From the NCBI RefSeq assembly GCF_030686155.1, contig NZ_JAUPEV010000003.1:1-64000 (forward strand): a DNA stretch of 64,000 nt. The letters are read 5' to 3'. A program made the position numbers and the translations under genes. Numbering within the stretch: the first letter of the stretch is position 1; each line of letters opens with the position of its first letter. Shown here piece after piece: positions 1 through 6,546 of the stretch. Origin of the DNA: Helicobacter_J cappadocius (lineage in GTDB: Bacteria; Campylobacterota; Campylobacteria; Campylobacterales; Helicobacteraceae). The notes below the pieces were generated by a model. The model saw nothing but the letters and a program-made list of their open reading frames with translations. It ran no database searches and was not told where the DNA came from.

Positions 1-91
1 GCTGAATGTAAGTCAGTCCTTTAGGAGCGTAGCGGGTTTTTAATCCGCGTAGTGATAAGGATTCAACCCTGTTGAATCCCATAAACATAAT
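1..91 (+). promoter_or_regulatory. Structured leader RNA unit 1 (left end cut)
   Basis: First of six related leader units in this element; the window starts inside its first hairpin. Visible are the conserved CTTTAGGAG, a hairpin with arms GCGGG/TCCGC, the joint TGATAA, a third hairpin GGATTCAA-CCCTG-TTGAATCC (58-79) and the tail CCATAAACATAATA. A ribosome-binding site and a start codon follow at 98-111. The function is inferred only: a cis-acting leader or antitermination-like RNA. Confidence 0.6.
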
Positions 92-108
92 ATGATAGGA
101 GCTAAAAA

Positions 109-147
109 ATGGAAGAATTTCTAAATAAATTTATCAAAAATCCTTGA
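109..147 (+). CDS. Possible 12-residue peptide after leader 1 (doubtful)
   Basis: An ATG with the same AGGAGCTAAAAAATG context as the other leader-driven genes opens a reading frame of only 12 codons (MEEFLNKFIKNP). It ends inside the -35 box of the next promoter. It may be a truncated relic of a leader-driven gene, a leader peptide, or nothing. The start context is its only support. Confidence 0.2.
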   Translation: MEEFLNKFIKNP

Positions 148-172
148 CAAGGATTGAAAAAAATTATATAAT
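144..172 (+). promoter_or_regulatory. Sigma-70 promoter of hydrophobic peptide 1
   Basis: Perfect TTGACA at 144-149 and TATAAT at 167-172 are separated by 17 nt. The predicted start near 179 lies just before a small hairpin (AGGTT-AAA-AACCT, 184-196), so the mRNA would begin with a stem-loop. Cassettes 3 and 4 have the same layout. Confidence 0.75.
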
Positions 173-183
173 TATGTTATCAA

Positions 184-344
184 AGGTTAAAAACCTCTGA
201 AATAAGAAGGAAGGAGATACAGATGAGAAAATTAGATTTGATTATCGGACTAATCAATTTAATAACTGCTCTGATATTGTTAATCAAACAAATAACCTAG
301 CAGAAGGAGGGGAAACCCTCCTTTAAATTCATATCTGTATCTCT
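184..344 (-). ncRNA. Putative antisense RNA (antitoxin) to peptide 1
   Basis: On the minus strand an extended -10 box (TGATATAAT; the plus strand reads ATTATATCA at 351-359) lies 50 nt beyond the peptide stop. Transcription from it would start near 344 and run back across the peptide ORF. Its 5' end would lie exactly on the segment complementary to the peptide ribosome-binding site (333-343 pairs with 214-224). The 3' end is unknown; the left limit given is the 5' hairpin of the sense gene. The same minus-strand box recurs in all four cassettes. The role as a type I antitoxin is inference. Confidence 0.5.
223..300 (+). CDS. 25-residue hydrophobic peptide, type I toxin-like (cassette 1)
   Basis: ATG is preceded by AAGGAG with 6-nt spacing. 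The peptide (starting MRKLDLIIGLINLI) is almost entirely Leu/Ile with Lys/Arg at the ends, so it is a single membrane helix. Bases 214-224 (part of the Shine-Dalgarno through AU of the start codon) are perfectly complementary to 333-343 in the 3' UTR, which could mask translation. A hairpin AAGGAGGG-GAAA-CCCTCCTT with a GNRA tetraloop follows the stop at 304-323. Promoter, 5' hairpin, start-site masking and an opposing promoter together resemble type I toxin genes such as AapA/IsoA of H. pylori, though the peptide is not recognisably AapA. Toxicity is inferred. Confidence 0.6.
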   Translation: MRKLDLIIGLINLITALILLIKQIT

Positions 345-383
345 GTGAAAATTATATCAAAAAATAACAAAACCTATAAAAAC

Positions 384-495
384 GACTTGACAATTCAGCA
401 TTAGCTGAATGTAAGTCAGTCCTTTAGGAGCGTAGCGGGTTTTTAATCCGCGTAGTGATCAGGATTCAACCCTGTTGAATCCCATAAACATAATA
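384..495 (+). promoter_or_regulatory. Structured leader RNA unit 2
   Basis: A -10-like TATAAA at 375-380 lies about 9 nt before the unit. Hairpin P1 is GACTT / ATTCAGC-ATTA-GCTGAAT / AAGTC (384-417). CTTTAGGAG (422-430) follows, then hairpin P2 GCGGG/TCCGC (435-451), a joint, hairpin P3 GGATTCAA-CCCTG-TTGAATCC (462-482) and the tail CATAAACATAATA. It ends just before the ribosome-binding site of the 28-residue membrane peptide at 512. Neither P2 nor P3 is followed by a U-run, so it is not an obvious terminator. Confidence 0.65.
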
Positions 496-511
496 GGAAA
501 GGAGCTAAAAA

Positions 512-598
512 ATGGAATGGGTCATCATCATTTTACTCATAGCCAATTCGATACTGCTTATAGCGGATTGGCTAAGAGACAAAAACAAGAAGCACTAA
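512..598 (+). CDS. 28-residue single-helix membrane peptide
   Basis: The start has the shared context AGGAGCTAAAAAATG behind leader unit 2. The peptide begins MEWVIIILLIANSILLI and ends in a charged tail (DWLRDKNKKH), so it is one transmembrane helix with a basic, probably cytoplasmic, C-terminus. It sits between the type I-like peptide 1 and the HTH gene at 797. That is the same relative position as the 39-41 residue membrane proteins of cassettes 2-4, although the sequences are not clearly alike. No known family is recognised. Confidence 0.55.
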   Translation: MEWVIIILLIANSILLIADWLRDKNKKH

Positions 599-600
599 GC

Positions 601-660
601 AAAAAAGCGGATTTTTAATCCGCGTAGTGATAAGGATTGGTAAGAATCACATAAACCTAT
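601..660 (+). promoter_or_regulatory. Partial leader RNA unit 3 (lacks first hairpin)
   Basis: It holds hairpin P2 (GCGGA-TTTTTAA-TCCGC, 607-623), the conserved GTAGTGATAA and a short P3 (GGATT/AATC). It then runs into CATAAACCTATAAAG, whose TATAAA (658-663) is placed to act as the -10 of the next full unit. P1 and CTTTAGGAG are absent. No gene follows directly; unit 4 does. The P2 stem here is perfectly paired where units 1 and 2 have a G-U pair. Confidence 0.5.
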
Positions 661-667
661 AAAGACC

Positions 668-779
668 GACTTGACAATTCAGCATTAGCTGAATGTAAGT
701 CAGTCCTTTAGGAGTAGCTTAGGGTTTCACTCTAAGCTACGATAAGAACTTGCCTTTAGCAAGTTCCATAAACATAATA
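668..779 (+). promoter_or_regulatory. Structured leader RNA unit 4
   Basis: P1 (668-701) is identical to unit 2. P2 is a different 9-bp stem, GTAGCTTAG (714-722) with CTAAGCTAC (732-740). P3 is also different: GAACTTGC-CTTTA-GCAAGTTC (746-766). The unpaired CTTTAGGAG, GATAA and CATAAACATAATA are kept. Changed stem sequences with kept pairing relative to unit 2 are strong internal evidence for a selected RNA fold. It precedes the HTH gene at 797. Confidence 0.65.
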
Positions 780-796
780 AAAACAAGGAGCTAAAA

Positions 797-1024
797 ATGA
801 ATCAAACACAAAAAGCCGTATATAAAACAAACGCGGACAAAATCGCTAGAGAGTATGGCAATGCTATAGAGATGTGCAAAGCTATAGGCATCCCTTATGG
901 GACATACAACTCACTTATTAGAAGTAAAAGAAAAAAAAGAATCTTCCAAAAACAAGAGGTAAAAAACGCCTTTTATAAACTCATAGATGATGGGTATATC
1001 GAATATATAGGAGAAAGCAAATGA
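797..1024 (+). CDS. Small putative HTH protein, 75 aa
   Basis: Starts with AAGGAGCTAAAAATG directly behind leader unit 4. A helix-turn-helix-like stretch (EMCKAIGIPYGTYNSLIRSK, roughly residues 28-47) is flanked by basic residues (SKRKKRIF), suggesting DNA binding. Its stop overlaps the next start (ATGA at 1021-1024), so the two genes are probably translationally coupled. By position it matches the HTH genes that end cassettes 2-4, but the sequence differs. A regulator of the element is likely; its target is unknown. Confidence 0.55.
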   Translation: MNQTQKAVYKTNADKIAREYGNAIEMCKAIGIPYGTYNSLIRSKRKKRIFQKQEVKNAFYKLIDDGYIEYIGESK

Positions 1025-1269
1025 AAACTTTAAGCTATAGCATACAAGCTATCGATGGGCTTAAGAATATCGTCAAAATGCAAACTGAAACTATTAATAC
1101 ATTAAGTGAAAATATCGGGCTATTAAGAGAAGAACTCACCAATCTTCAAAAACGAACTTGTGATTTGAATGCTCGTTTAGTTGAAATAGAAGATTGGACA
1201 GATGAGAGGCGTTTAGTGGAGGATAACTGCTTATCCTCCATAGCCTCGCAGACCGATCGCTTTATGTGA
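1021..1269 (+). CDS. Small coiled-coil protein, 82 aa
   Basis: Overlaps the preceding HTH gene by ATGA. The middle (about residues 15-60) has heptad-like spacing of Leu/Ile with many Glu, Lys and Asn and no proline, which suggests a coiled coil (TINTLSENIGLLREELTNLQ). No signal peptide or membrane segment is seen and the family is not recognised. The C-terminal codons lie close to the start of a noncoding stretch with further leader units. Confidence 0.45.
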   Translation: MKTLSYSIQAIDGLKNIVKMQTETINTLSENIGLLREELTNLQKRTCDLNARLVEIEDWTDERRLVEDNCLSSIASQTDRFM

Positions 1270-1350
1270 GCATAAGCGAACATAGCGATACTGGCATAGG
1301 GATTCCAGAAATGTAGATAAGGATTTGAGAATCCCAATACCTCTAAAAAG

Positions 1351-1453
1351 GACTTGATGATGTGGCAAAGCCACAGAATGTCTGAACTTTAGGAGCGTAG
1401 CAGGGCTTTGCCTTGCGTAGTGATAAGGATTGGCAAGAATCACATAAACCTAT
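1351..1453 (+). promoter_or_regulatory. Structured leader RNA unit 5 (divergent)
   Basis: P1 is rebuilt with new bases: GAC...GTC closing GTGGC-AAA-GCCAC. CTTTAGGAG (1387-1395) is kept. P2 is GCAGGGC-TTT-GCCTTGC (1400-1416) inside symmetric GTA/GTA, followed by TGATAA and a short P3 (GGATT/AATC). The tail CATAAACCTATAAAG supplies a TATAAA (1451-1456) for unit 6. No gene follows directly. All three stems covary relative to units 2 and 4. Nothing else is visible between 1270 and 1350. Confidence 0.55.
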
Positions 1454-1460
1454 AAAGACC

Positions 1461-1572
1461 GACTTGACAATTCAGCATTAGCTGAATCTAAGTCAGTCCT
1501 TTAGGAGTAGCTTAGAGTGAAACCCTAAGCTACGATAAGAACTTGCCTTTAGCAAGTTCCATAAACATAATA
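1461..1572 (+). promoter_or_regulatory. Structured leader RNA unit 6
   Basis: P1 (1461-1494) and P3 match unit 4. The P2 hairpin (1507-1533) is the exact reverse complement of the unit 4 hairpin (714-740): same 9-bp arms, inverted loop (AGTGAAACC against GGTTTCACT). It precedes the 82-aa gene at 1590 with the shared AAGGAGCTAAAAATG start. Confidence 0.65.
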
Positions 1573-1589
1573 AAAACAAGGAGCTAAAA

Positions 1590-1838
1590 ATGAATCTAAG
1601 CTATGAAAGACAAATGGCTATAGCTATCTCTCAGTCCATTATTCAAAAATATGGAGTGGTTTTGAGTGTTAAAAACCTTGCAGAGATTTTGGGCATTGGA
1701 ATGCAAAGCTTACAAAATAAACTCTGCAATCAAGACAAAGATATGCCCAAATACACACAGCTAAAGGGTAAAAAAGTATTTATGGCAAATGATATTGCTG
1801 AATGGATGATCAGCAATGATCTCAAATTTCCAAAATAA
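1590..1838 (+). CDS. Small HTH (possibly AlpA/excisionase-like) protein, 82 aa
   Basis: Starts with AAGGAGCTAAAAATG behind leader unit 6. The segment VKNLAEILGIGMQSLQNKL (about residues 30-48) reads as a helix-turn-helix. It is followed by a basic loop and GKKVFMANDIAEWMI, similar in style to the wing of MerR/AlpA-like small DNA-binding proteins (form seen, family assignment inferred). It is followed 13 nt later by the 109-aa gene, with the same ribosome-binding sequence, so the two are likely co-transcribed with the helicase genes. Confidence 0.5.
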   Translation: MNLSYERQMAIAISQSIIQKYGVVLSVKNLAEILGIGMQSLQNKLCNQDKDMPKYTQLKGKKVFMANDIAEWMISNDLKFPK

Positions 1839-1851
1839 ATAGGAGCTAAAA

Positions 1852-2181
1852 ATGGCAAAAAATAACAGAATATTCGCACTTTATGAACTTGATAAAAAAA
1901 TCTGCACGATGATAGTAGATATTCAAAAAATAAGCGATAGCTTTGGCTATGAACATGCAAATTTATGGAGTGGCAAGGGTGAATTTGATGAAATACAAGA
2001 GCTTCAACAAGAATTTGATGTGCTAAGGCACAAAGGCAAAATCCTCATTAGTGAATTATTTGATTTCAAATATCAACTCAATAAATATCAAGCCAATAGA
2101 GAAAAAACTCATTTTAACGAGATAAATAGATTTTTTGGCAAATCAGAAGAAGAGATAAAAGAAGAGGAAAAAAACCAATGA
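1852..2181 (+). CDS. Hypothetical helical protein, 109 aa
   Basis: Has the ribosome-binding site AGGAGCTAAAAATG. The protein is polar and highly helical, with a very acidic C-terminus (KSEEEIKEEEKN) and no signal peptide or membrane segment. Its stop codon overlaps the start of the helicase gene (ATGA at 2178-2181), so it is probably made together with the helicase and may be a phage-type accessory protein. The family is not recognised. Confidence 0.45.
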   Translation: MAKNNRIFALYELDKKICTMIVDIQKISDSFGYEHANLWSGKGEFDEIQELQQEFDVLRHKGKILISELFDFKYQLNKYQANREKTHFNEINRFFGKSEEEIKEEEKNQ

Positions 2182-3575
2182 AATACGAAGAGTTTATCGC
2201 TAAGAAAAAGCCAAAAGTTGGCTATAGCGGGTTTGATATAAATCAAGAGTGGCTCAATCCTAATTTATTTCCCTATCAAGTAGAGATCGTAAAAAGGGCT
2301 TGTAAAAAAGGTAGGTACGCATTATTTGTAGATACAGGACTGGGAAAATCAATCATGCAAATGAATTTTGCCTATGCGGTTGTGGAATATACAAATAAGC
2401 CTGTGCTGATATTAGCCCCTCTAGCAGTGGTGTTTCAAATGCAAAAAGAAGCTTTGAAATTTGGATTTAAGCTCAATAGGATTACAGAGGATACTAAAAT
2501 AGAAAAAGGGATTTATATTACAAACTATGAGCAATTAGAGAAGATAAAAACGCAGGAGTTTATAGGCGTGGTGCTAGATGAAAGCTCTATATTAAAATCA
2601 TTCACAGGTCGCACTAAGAATGCTTTGATAGAGAAATTTGCACAAACTCCTTATAAACTCGCTTGTTCTGCGACTCCTAGTCCTAATGACTTTATGGAGC
2701 TTGGCAATCATAGCGAATTTTTGAATATTTTATCAAGACTTGAAATGCTATCTAGGTTTTTTATCAATGATACATTTGATACAGGAGAATGGAGACTTAA
2801 AAAACACGCTCAAGATAGCTTTTGGTCATGGGTGAGTGAATGGGCAGAATGCGTGAATAGCCCTTCTGATTTGGGCTATGATGGATCTAGCCATATTTTG
2901 CCCCCACTATATGAAAGCATCTATTGTGTGCAGTTTGATGATGTGAAATATATGCAAGAAGGAGTGCTTTTTAGCTTTAACGAACAAAATGCCACCACTC
3001 TAGCAAAAAACAAAAAAGCATCTTTGGAAAAAAGAATAGACAAGCTGATGGATATTCTTATGCAAAATGTCTATCCTCATCTAGTGTGGGTGGATACCAA
3101 TATAGAAAGTGATGAGGTCTTTAAAACCATCAAAACAAAACGACCTCATCTAAAAATAGCACAAATCAAAGGAAGCGATAGCCCTGAATCTAAGGCTAAA
3201 GTCCTCAATGATTTTGCAGAAAATAGAATCGATGTACTTATCACTAAATCTTCTATCGCTGGGATGGGTATGAACTTTCAGAACGCTTGTAATATGAGCT
3301 TTTTGGGACTTAATTATAGCTATGAAAAATATTATCAGGCTGTGCGTAGGATGTATCGGTTTGGTCAAAAACAAGCTGTGAATGTGAATATCATCTTAGC
3401 AGATAATGAAATTCCAATATGGGAAAACCTGCAAACAAAAAAATCACAACATCAGGAAATGAAAAAGATGATGACAAAATCTATCTGTGAGAATAAAACC
3501 TTATCTAAAAGCGAAGTTTATGTGCCAAAAACACTTCCCTTGCCATCATTCCTAAGGAGTGAAAATGCGATTTAA
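2178..3575 (+). CDS. Phage-type SNF2-like DEAD/DEAH-box helicase, 465 aa
   Basis: Superfamily 2 ATPase. Seen: Walker A DTGLGKS (52-58), Walker B LDESS (133-137) in place of DEAH, motif III SAT (164-166) and the C-terminal motif VI region QAVRRMYRFGQK near 388-399, typical of SNF2-type proteins (QxxxRxxRxGQ). The length is short for chromatin-type SNF2 proteins but normal for helicases in phage replication modules. It overlaps the upstream 109-aa gene and, by 11 nt, the downstream 60-aa gene. It probably serves DNA replication or recombination of the element, with the methyltransferase and Rep-like genes downstream. Confidence 0.8.
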   Translation: MKYEEFIAKKKPKVGYSGFDINQEWLNPNLFPYQVEIVKRACKKGRYALFVDTGLGKSIMQMNFAYAVVEYTNKPVLILAPLAVVFQMQKEALKFGFKLNRITEDTKIEKGIYITNYEQLEKIKTQEFIGVVLDESSILKSFTGRTKNALIEKFAQTPYKLACSATPSPNDFMELGNHSEFLNILSRLEMLSRFFINDTFDTGEWRLKKHAQDSFWSWVSEWAECVNSPSDLGYDGSSHILPPLYESIYCVQFDDVKYMQEGVLFSFNEQNATTLAKNKKASLEKRIDKLMDILMQNVYPHLVWVDTNIESDEVFKTIKTKRPHLKIAQIKGSDSPESKAKVLNDFAENRIDVLITKSSIAGMGMNFQNACNMSFLGLNYSYEKYYQAVRRMYRFGQKQAVNVNIILADNEIPIWENLQTKKSQHQEMKKMMTKSICENKTLSKSEVYVPKTLPLPSFLRSENAI

Positions 3576-3747
3576 AGAAAAATATCTCACTTTAAAAGAT
3601 GAGGTGATAAGGGGCAAAAAGGCAGATTATAACAAAAGATGGTTTTTTGAATTTGGCGGTAAGATTTATCAAAGACTTTCTTTTGAAGAGGCATATAAAA
3701 GAGGGTTTCAATATCCTTGTATAGATATAGTGGCAAAGAATGGGTGA
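3565..3747 (+). CDS. Hypothetical small protein, 60 aa
   Basis: ATG at 3565 was chosen because AAGGAG lies 6 nt upstream, inside the end of the helicase gene; a GTG at 3559 would lie on top of that site. The protein is basic and aromatic-rich (KRWFFEFGGKIYQRL) and soluble by appearance. It is translationally coupled to the helicase gene. No family recognised. Confidence 0.4.
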   Translation: MRFKEKYLTLKDEVIRGKKADYNKRWFFEFGGKIYQRLSFEEAYKRGFQYPCIDIVAKNG

Positions 3748-3820
3748 TTATATCAATAATTGCTAAGTTTCTTTTTTTCAAATCATTTGCCAAAAGAAAA
3801 AAGGGTTTATCCTCCCCTAA

Positions 3821-3883
3821 CCCCTCCTTAGCCCCAAAAAAGAAAAAGTCTTCGCCTTTTCTTTTTTGGCAAACAAGGAGGGG
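3821..3883. repeat. Large imperfect inverted repeat
   Basis: Outer arms CCCCTCCTT (3821-3829) and AAGGAGGGG (3875-3883) enclose 13-nt arms CCAAAAAAGAAAA (3834-3846) and TTTTCTTTTTTGG (3857-3869). As RNA this folds to a long stem of over 20 bp. It lies in the 290-nt gap between the 60-aa gene and the methyltransferase and could be a bidirectional transcript end or a processing site. An open reading frame crossing it looks spurious. Confidence 0.55.
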
Positions 3884-3910
3884 GAGTTCGCCTTTTTCTT
3901 GTAACCCTAC

Positions 3911-3954
3911 AAAAAACGGGATTTTGCACTTCTGCAAAACCTAATCCGTTTTTT
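3911..3954. terminator. Rho-independent terminator (bidirectional)
   Basis: A run of six A (3911-3916) precedes a stem built from CGG/CCG, ATT/AAT and TTGCA-CTTC-TGCAA, followed by six T (3949-3954). With the A and T runs paired the stem is longer still. It would end transcripts of the helicase block before the methyltransferase gene. CCCATAAACATA at 3988-3999 resembles the tail of the leader units, but the rest of such a unit is not recognisable. Confidence 0.65.
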
Positions 3955-4038
3955 ATAGGACTAAGAGGCGAACGAAGAGTTACCTACCCCATAAACATAT
4001 AGCAATTATTGATAAAAAACAATGTAAGGAAAAATAAA

Positions 4039-5025
4039 ATGAGTATCAAAAATGATGATAGTATGTACTACTACGATGATAAAAAACAAATTGCTATTTA
4101 TAATAGCGATTGCGTGGAGTTGGCAAAAACCTTGCCTGATAATAGTATTGACTTTAGTATCTATTCCCCGCCATTTAGCGATCTATTTGTCTATAGCGAT
4201 AGTCATTGGGATATGGGGAATTGTAGCAGTGATGAAGAGTTTTTCAGTCAATATAGATACCTCATCAAAGAGATGTATCGTGTGATGAAGCCTCATCGAT
4301 TGATCGCAGTGCATTGTTGTGATCTACAACTCATTAAAAGCAAAGATGGAATAATAGGGTTTAAGGACTTTCCAGGTCGCATCATAGCAGAGCATATCAA
4401 AGCAGGGTTTATTTACCACTCAAGAGTTACGATCTACAAAGACCCTGTTATAGAAATGCAGAGAACCAAAGCAAATGGACTGCTATATAAACAAGTATGC
4501 AAAGATAGCACAAAAAGTAGGCAAGGAAGATGTGATTATCTAGTCATACTCAAAAAATATTCTAATGAAACAAACCTAGAGCCTGTCAGCAGAGAGGCAT
4601 TTTATGATTATATTGGATCTAGTGTTATCGCCCCTTATAATACTAGGAACAAAGAGGAGTATGAGAAATTTTATAGCATCAATGTATGGCAAAGATATGC
4701 TTCGCCCGTGTGGTTTGATATAGATCAAGGGAAAGTGCTAAATAGTGCTATTGCCAAAGATGATAAAGATGAGAGGCATATGTGTCCTCTGCAGCTTGAT
4801 GTAATACAAAGGGCGATTGAATTATGGAGTAATCCTAATGAAATAGTCTATAGCCCTTTTATGGGTATAGGAAGTGAGGGCGTGGGTGCTATTAATATGG
4901 ATAGAGGGTTTATAGGAAGTGAGCTAAAAAAGAGTTATTTCCAAATCGCTAAGAAAAATATCAAAGATACTATCGATTTGCAAAATCATCTATTTCATGA
5001 TGAAGACTATCCAGAACCCAAATAA
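4039..5025 (+). CDS. DNA methyltransferase, beta class (N4-cytosine/N6-adenine), 328 aa
   Basis: Transfers a methyl group from S-adenosylmethionine to an exocyclic amino group in DNA. Catalytic motif IV is SPPF (about 43-46) and the SAM-binding motif I is FMGIGSEG (about 274-281) near the C-terminus; motif IV before motif I defines the beta class. SPP[YF] is commoner in N4-cytosine enzymes, DPPY in N6-adenine enzymes. ATG 4039 has an upstream AAGGA; an in-frame ATG at 4009 lacks a good site. No restriction gene is adjacent, so it is probably an orphan methylase of the element. Target sequence unknown. Confidence 0.8.
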   Translation: MSIKNDDSMYYYDDKKQIAIYNSDCVELAKTLPDNSIDFSIYSPPFSDLFVYSDSHWDMGNCSSDEEFFSQYRYLIKEMYRVMKPHRLIAVHCCDLQLIKSKDGIIGFKDFPGRIIAEHIKAGFIYHSRVTIYKDPVIEMQRTKANGLLYKQVCKDSTKSRQGRCDYLVILKKYSNETNLEPVSREAFYDYIGSSVIAPYNTRNKEEYEKFYSINVWQRYASPVWFDIDQGKVLNSAIAKDDKDERHMCPLQLDVIQRAIELWSNPNEIVYSPFMGIGSEGVGAINMDRGFIGSELKKSYFQIAKKNIKDTIDLQNHLFHDEDYPEPK

Positions 5026-5049
5026 AGAAGGGTTTATTAAAGGATAGAT

Positions 5050-5307
5050 ATGGAGTTAGGTATCTTTTGTGATGTATATGAAGAATATATGAACAAAAAT
5101 ACCTATTTAGGTGCGGTGATTCCACTTGCAGGAATAAATGCTCCTATAAGATTAAAAGAGTATATCAAACCTTATATTTTGAGATTTTTTGAAGTAAATA
5201 AGATAGCAGAGGGTTTTTTTGTCATAGCTATCAAATATGAGAAAAAAGCCTTTATGTTAGAGTGCCTTCTAAAAGATGGAATCATAGCTAAAATGGAGAT
5301 ATTTTGA
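5050..5307 (+). CDS. Hypothetical protein, 85 aa
   Basis: A weak ribosome-binding site (AAAGGATAG) lies upstream of ATG. The protein is soluble and mixed alpha/beta in appearance, with no recognisable motif. The last codons overlap the TTG start of the Rep-like gene (TTGA, 5304-5307), so the two are translationally coupled and the product may act with Rep. Function unknown. Confidence 0.4.
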   Translation: MELGIFCDVYEEYMNKNTYLGAVIPLAGINAPIRLKEYIKPYILRFFEVNKIAEGFFVIAIKYEKKAFMLECLLKDGIIAKMEIF

Positions 5308-6206
5308 AAACAAAATACAGCATAGGAGTAGATACATTTAGATTTGTCATTTCTAAAGACTCCCTAGAAGTGTTTTTGAGAAAAAAAGATCTTTATGCAA
5401 AAATACGCAAAAGCACACGAAATATCCAAATCCACGAGTATGTAAGCCAAAAATTCAAATCCCAAAAGACACATCACCCCAAGCATCCTTTTGATGTAAA
5501 GTATATCAACCTCAAGCGAGGAAACAAAAGCCTCTCTAATACGATTTTGCTCATTTCTAATTCTATTACTTGCCATCAATACTCTAAAGCCAATAAGAAA
5601 GGCTATGAGCATTATGTAGAAGTAGTATTTGCAGGACTTCATCAACCTAGCAAAAATATAGATTCTTATGTATTTAAGGCACTAAAGGCATTTTTGAAGC
5701 GATTTAAGACGCATTCTTTGGATTTGGCATCTGATTTTGATTATAAGGGGCATCTGAGAGATTTACTCAAACAAACAGGGGCTTTGAATGCTTATATGGC
5801 AATAGGTGCAAGAAGTAGAAATGAGGGGGACTCTATCTACATCAATGAGACCATCAGAAAACACGGGCTAAGAAAAATACTGCTATATGACAAATACAAA
5901 AAGCAAAAATTCTATCACAAAGAAAACATACAACCTGATTTTATACATTGGAAACGATGTGAGATTGTATTAGAGATAAAAGAGAGGTTTTTTAGGTGGA
6001 TAGAATATGATGGGCTAGATGGGGGGATTGCTCTGCTTAATGATATGGCTTTGAAAATGGGGGTTAGAGGGATAATCGGGCTTGATGTGAGTATTCTAAG
6101 CAAACAGATAATGAAGCTAAAAGACCTAAGAAGATCAATAGATTTCAAAGCACTAGCACTGCAACCTAAAAATGCAGATAGGCTAAAAAGTGCTAAAATT
6201 GCCTAG
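5304..6206 (+). CDS. Putative replication initiator, Rep_trans/phage gene II-like, 300 aa
   Basis: Features recalling rolling-circle initiators of the Rep_trans family: DLASDFD near residue 138 (compare D-x-A-x-D), a glycine/serine-rich GARSRNEGDS, LLYDKYKKQ near 193 (compare YDK) and RCEIVLEIK (compare R-x-E-x-x-L). The start is TTG, with GGAG 5 nt upstream and overlap with the preceding stop. The match is by motif pattern only; a relaxase or an unrelated phage protein remains possible. If right, the element can replicate as a circle. No double-strand origin was identified. Confidence 0.45.
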   Translation: MKTKYSIGVDTFRFVISKDSLEVFLRKKDLYAKIRKSTRNIQIHEYVSQKFKSQKTHHPKHPFDVKYINLKRGNKSLSNTILLISNSITCHQYSKANKKGYEHYVEVVFAGLHQPSKNIDSYVFKALKAFLKRFKTHSLDLASDFDYKGHLRDLLKQTGALNAYMAIGARSRNEGDSIYINETIRKHGLRKILLYDKYKKQKFYHKENIQPDFIHWKRCEIVLEIKERFFRWIEYDGLDGGIALLNDMALKMGVRGIIGLDVSILSKQIMKLKDLRRSIDFKALALQPKNADRLKSAKIA

Positions 6207-6228
6207 ATTTTTTATAAAAAGGCTAGGA

Positions 6229-6504
6229 ATGGACAAAGAAAATTTAATCAAAAAAACCGCCAAAGAACTCGGTATGACTTATAAAGAGCTAGGGATAGCG
6301 ATAGGCTATAGTCAAGAGACCATATCAAAAAGTGCTAGTAGTGAAAAAATCTCTCTGCCACTTCAAAAAGCCTTAGAGATGTTAATCACGATCAAGGATT
6401 TAGAGCTTAAGATTGAATCATCCAATCAAGGTTTGCAAAACGATAAGACTAGGGCTTATGATGAAATGGTTGAGGCTTTGAAGAAGTTTGTAAAATTTAC
6501 ATAA
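6229..6504 (+). CDS. Small HTH protein, 91 aa (paralog A)
   Basis: ATG 6229 is chosen over 6190 because it aligns with the paralogs at 6836 and 7483 (NLIKKTAKELGMTYKELG). The N-terminal half reads as a helix-turn-helix: KELGMTYKELGIAIGYSQET. The C-terminal half is helical. Four members of this family (one broken) lie in tandem at the right end of the element. Probably a small transcriptional regulator; the operator is unknown. This copy directly follows the Rep-like gene and has no membrane-peptide partner before it. Confidence 0.55.
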   Translation: MDKENLIKKTAKELGMTYKELGIAIGYSQETISKSASSEKISLPLQKALEMLITIKDLELKIESSNQGLQNDKTRAYDEMVEALKKFVKFT

Positions 6505-6546
6505 TTTTAGAAAATTATTGTATAAAATACTTGAAAAAAGTAGTAA

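Noticed and set aside
389..412. A -35 box (TTGACA) inside hairpin P1 of the leader units, with a promoter downstream
   Set aside because: No acceptable -10 occurs 15-19 nt downstream in any copy, while a TATAAA upstream of units 2, 4 and 6 explains transcription starting at P1.
1..1572. CRISPR array, suggested by the repeated leader units
   Set aside because: Repeats are about 110 nt, irregularly spaced, vary in sequence and have genes between them; there are no uniform spacers and no cas genes.
3717..3944. A 75-residue open reading frame over the large inverted repeat
   Set aside because: It reads through two hairpins and a poly-A/T-rich tract, has no good ribosome-binding site and has composition set by the repeats.
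6531..6536. TTGAAA as the -35 of the cassette 2 promoter
   Set aside because: The spacing to TATAAT is only 13 nt; the promoter is better read as an extended -10 (TGCTATAAT).
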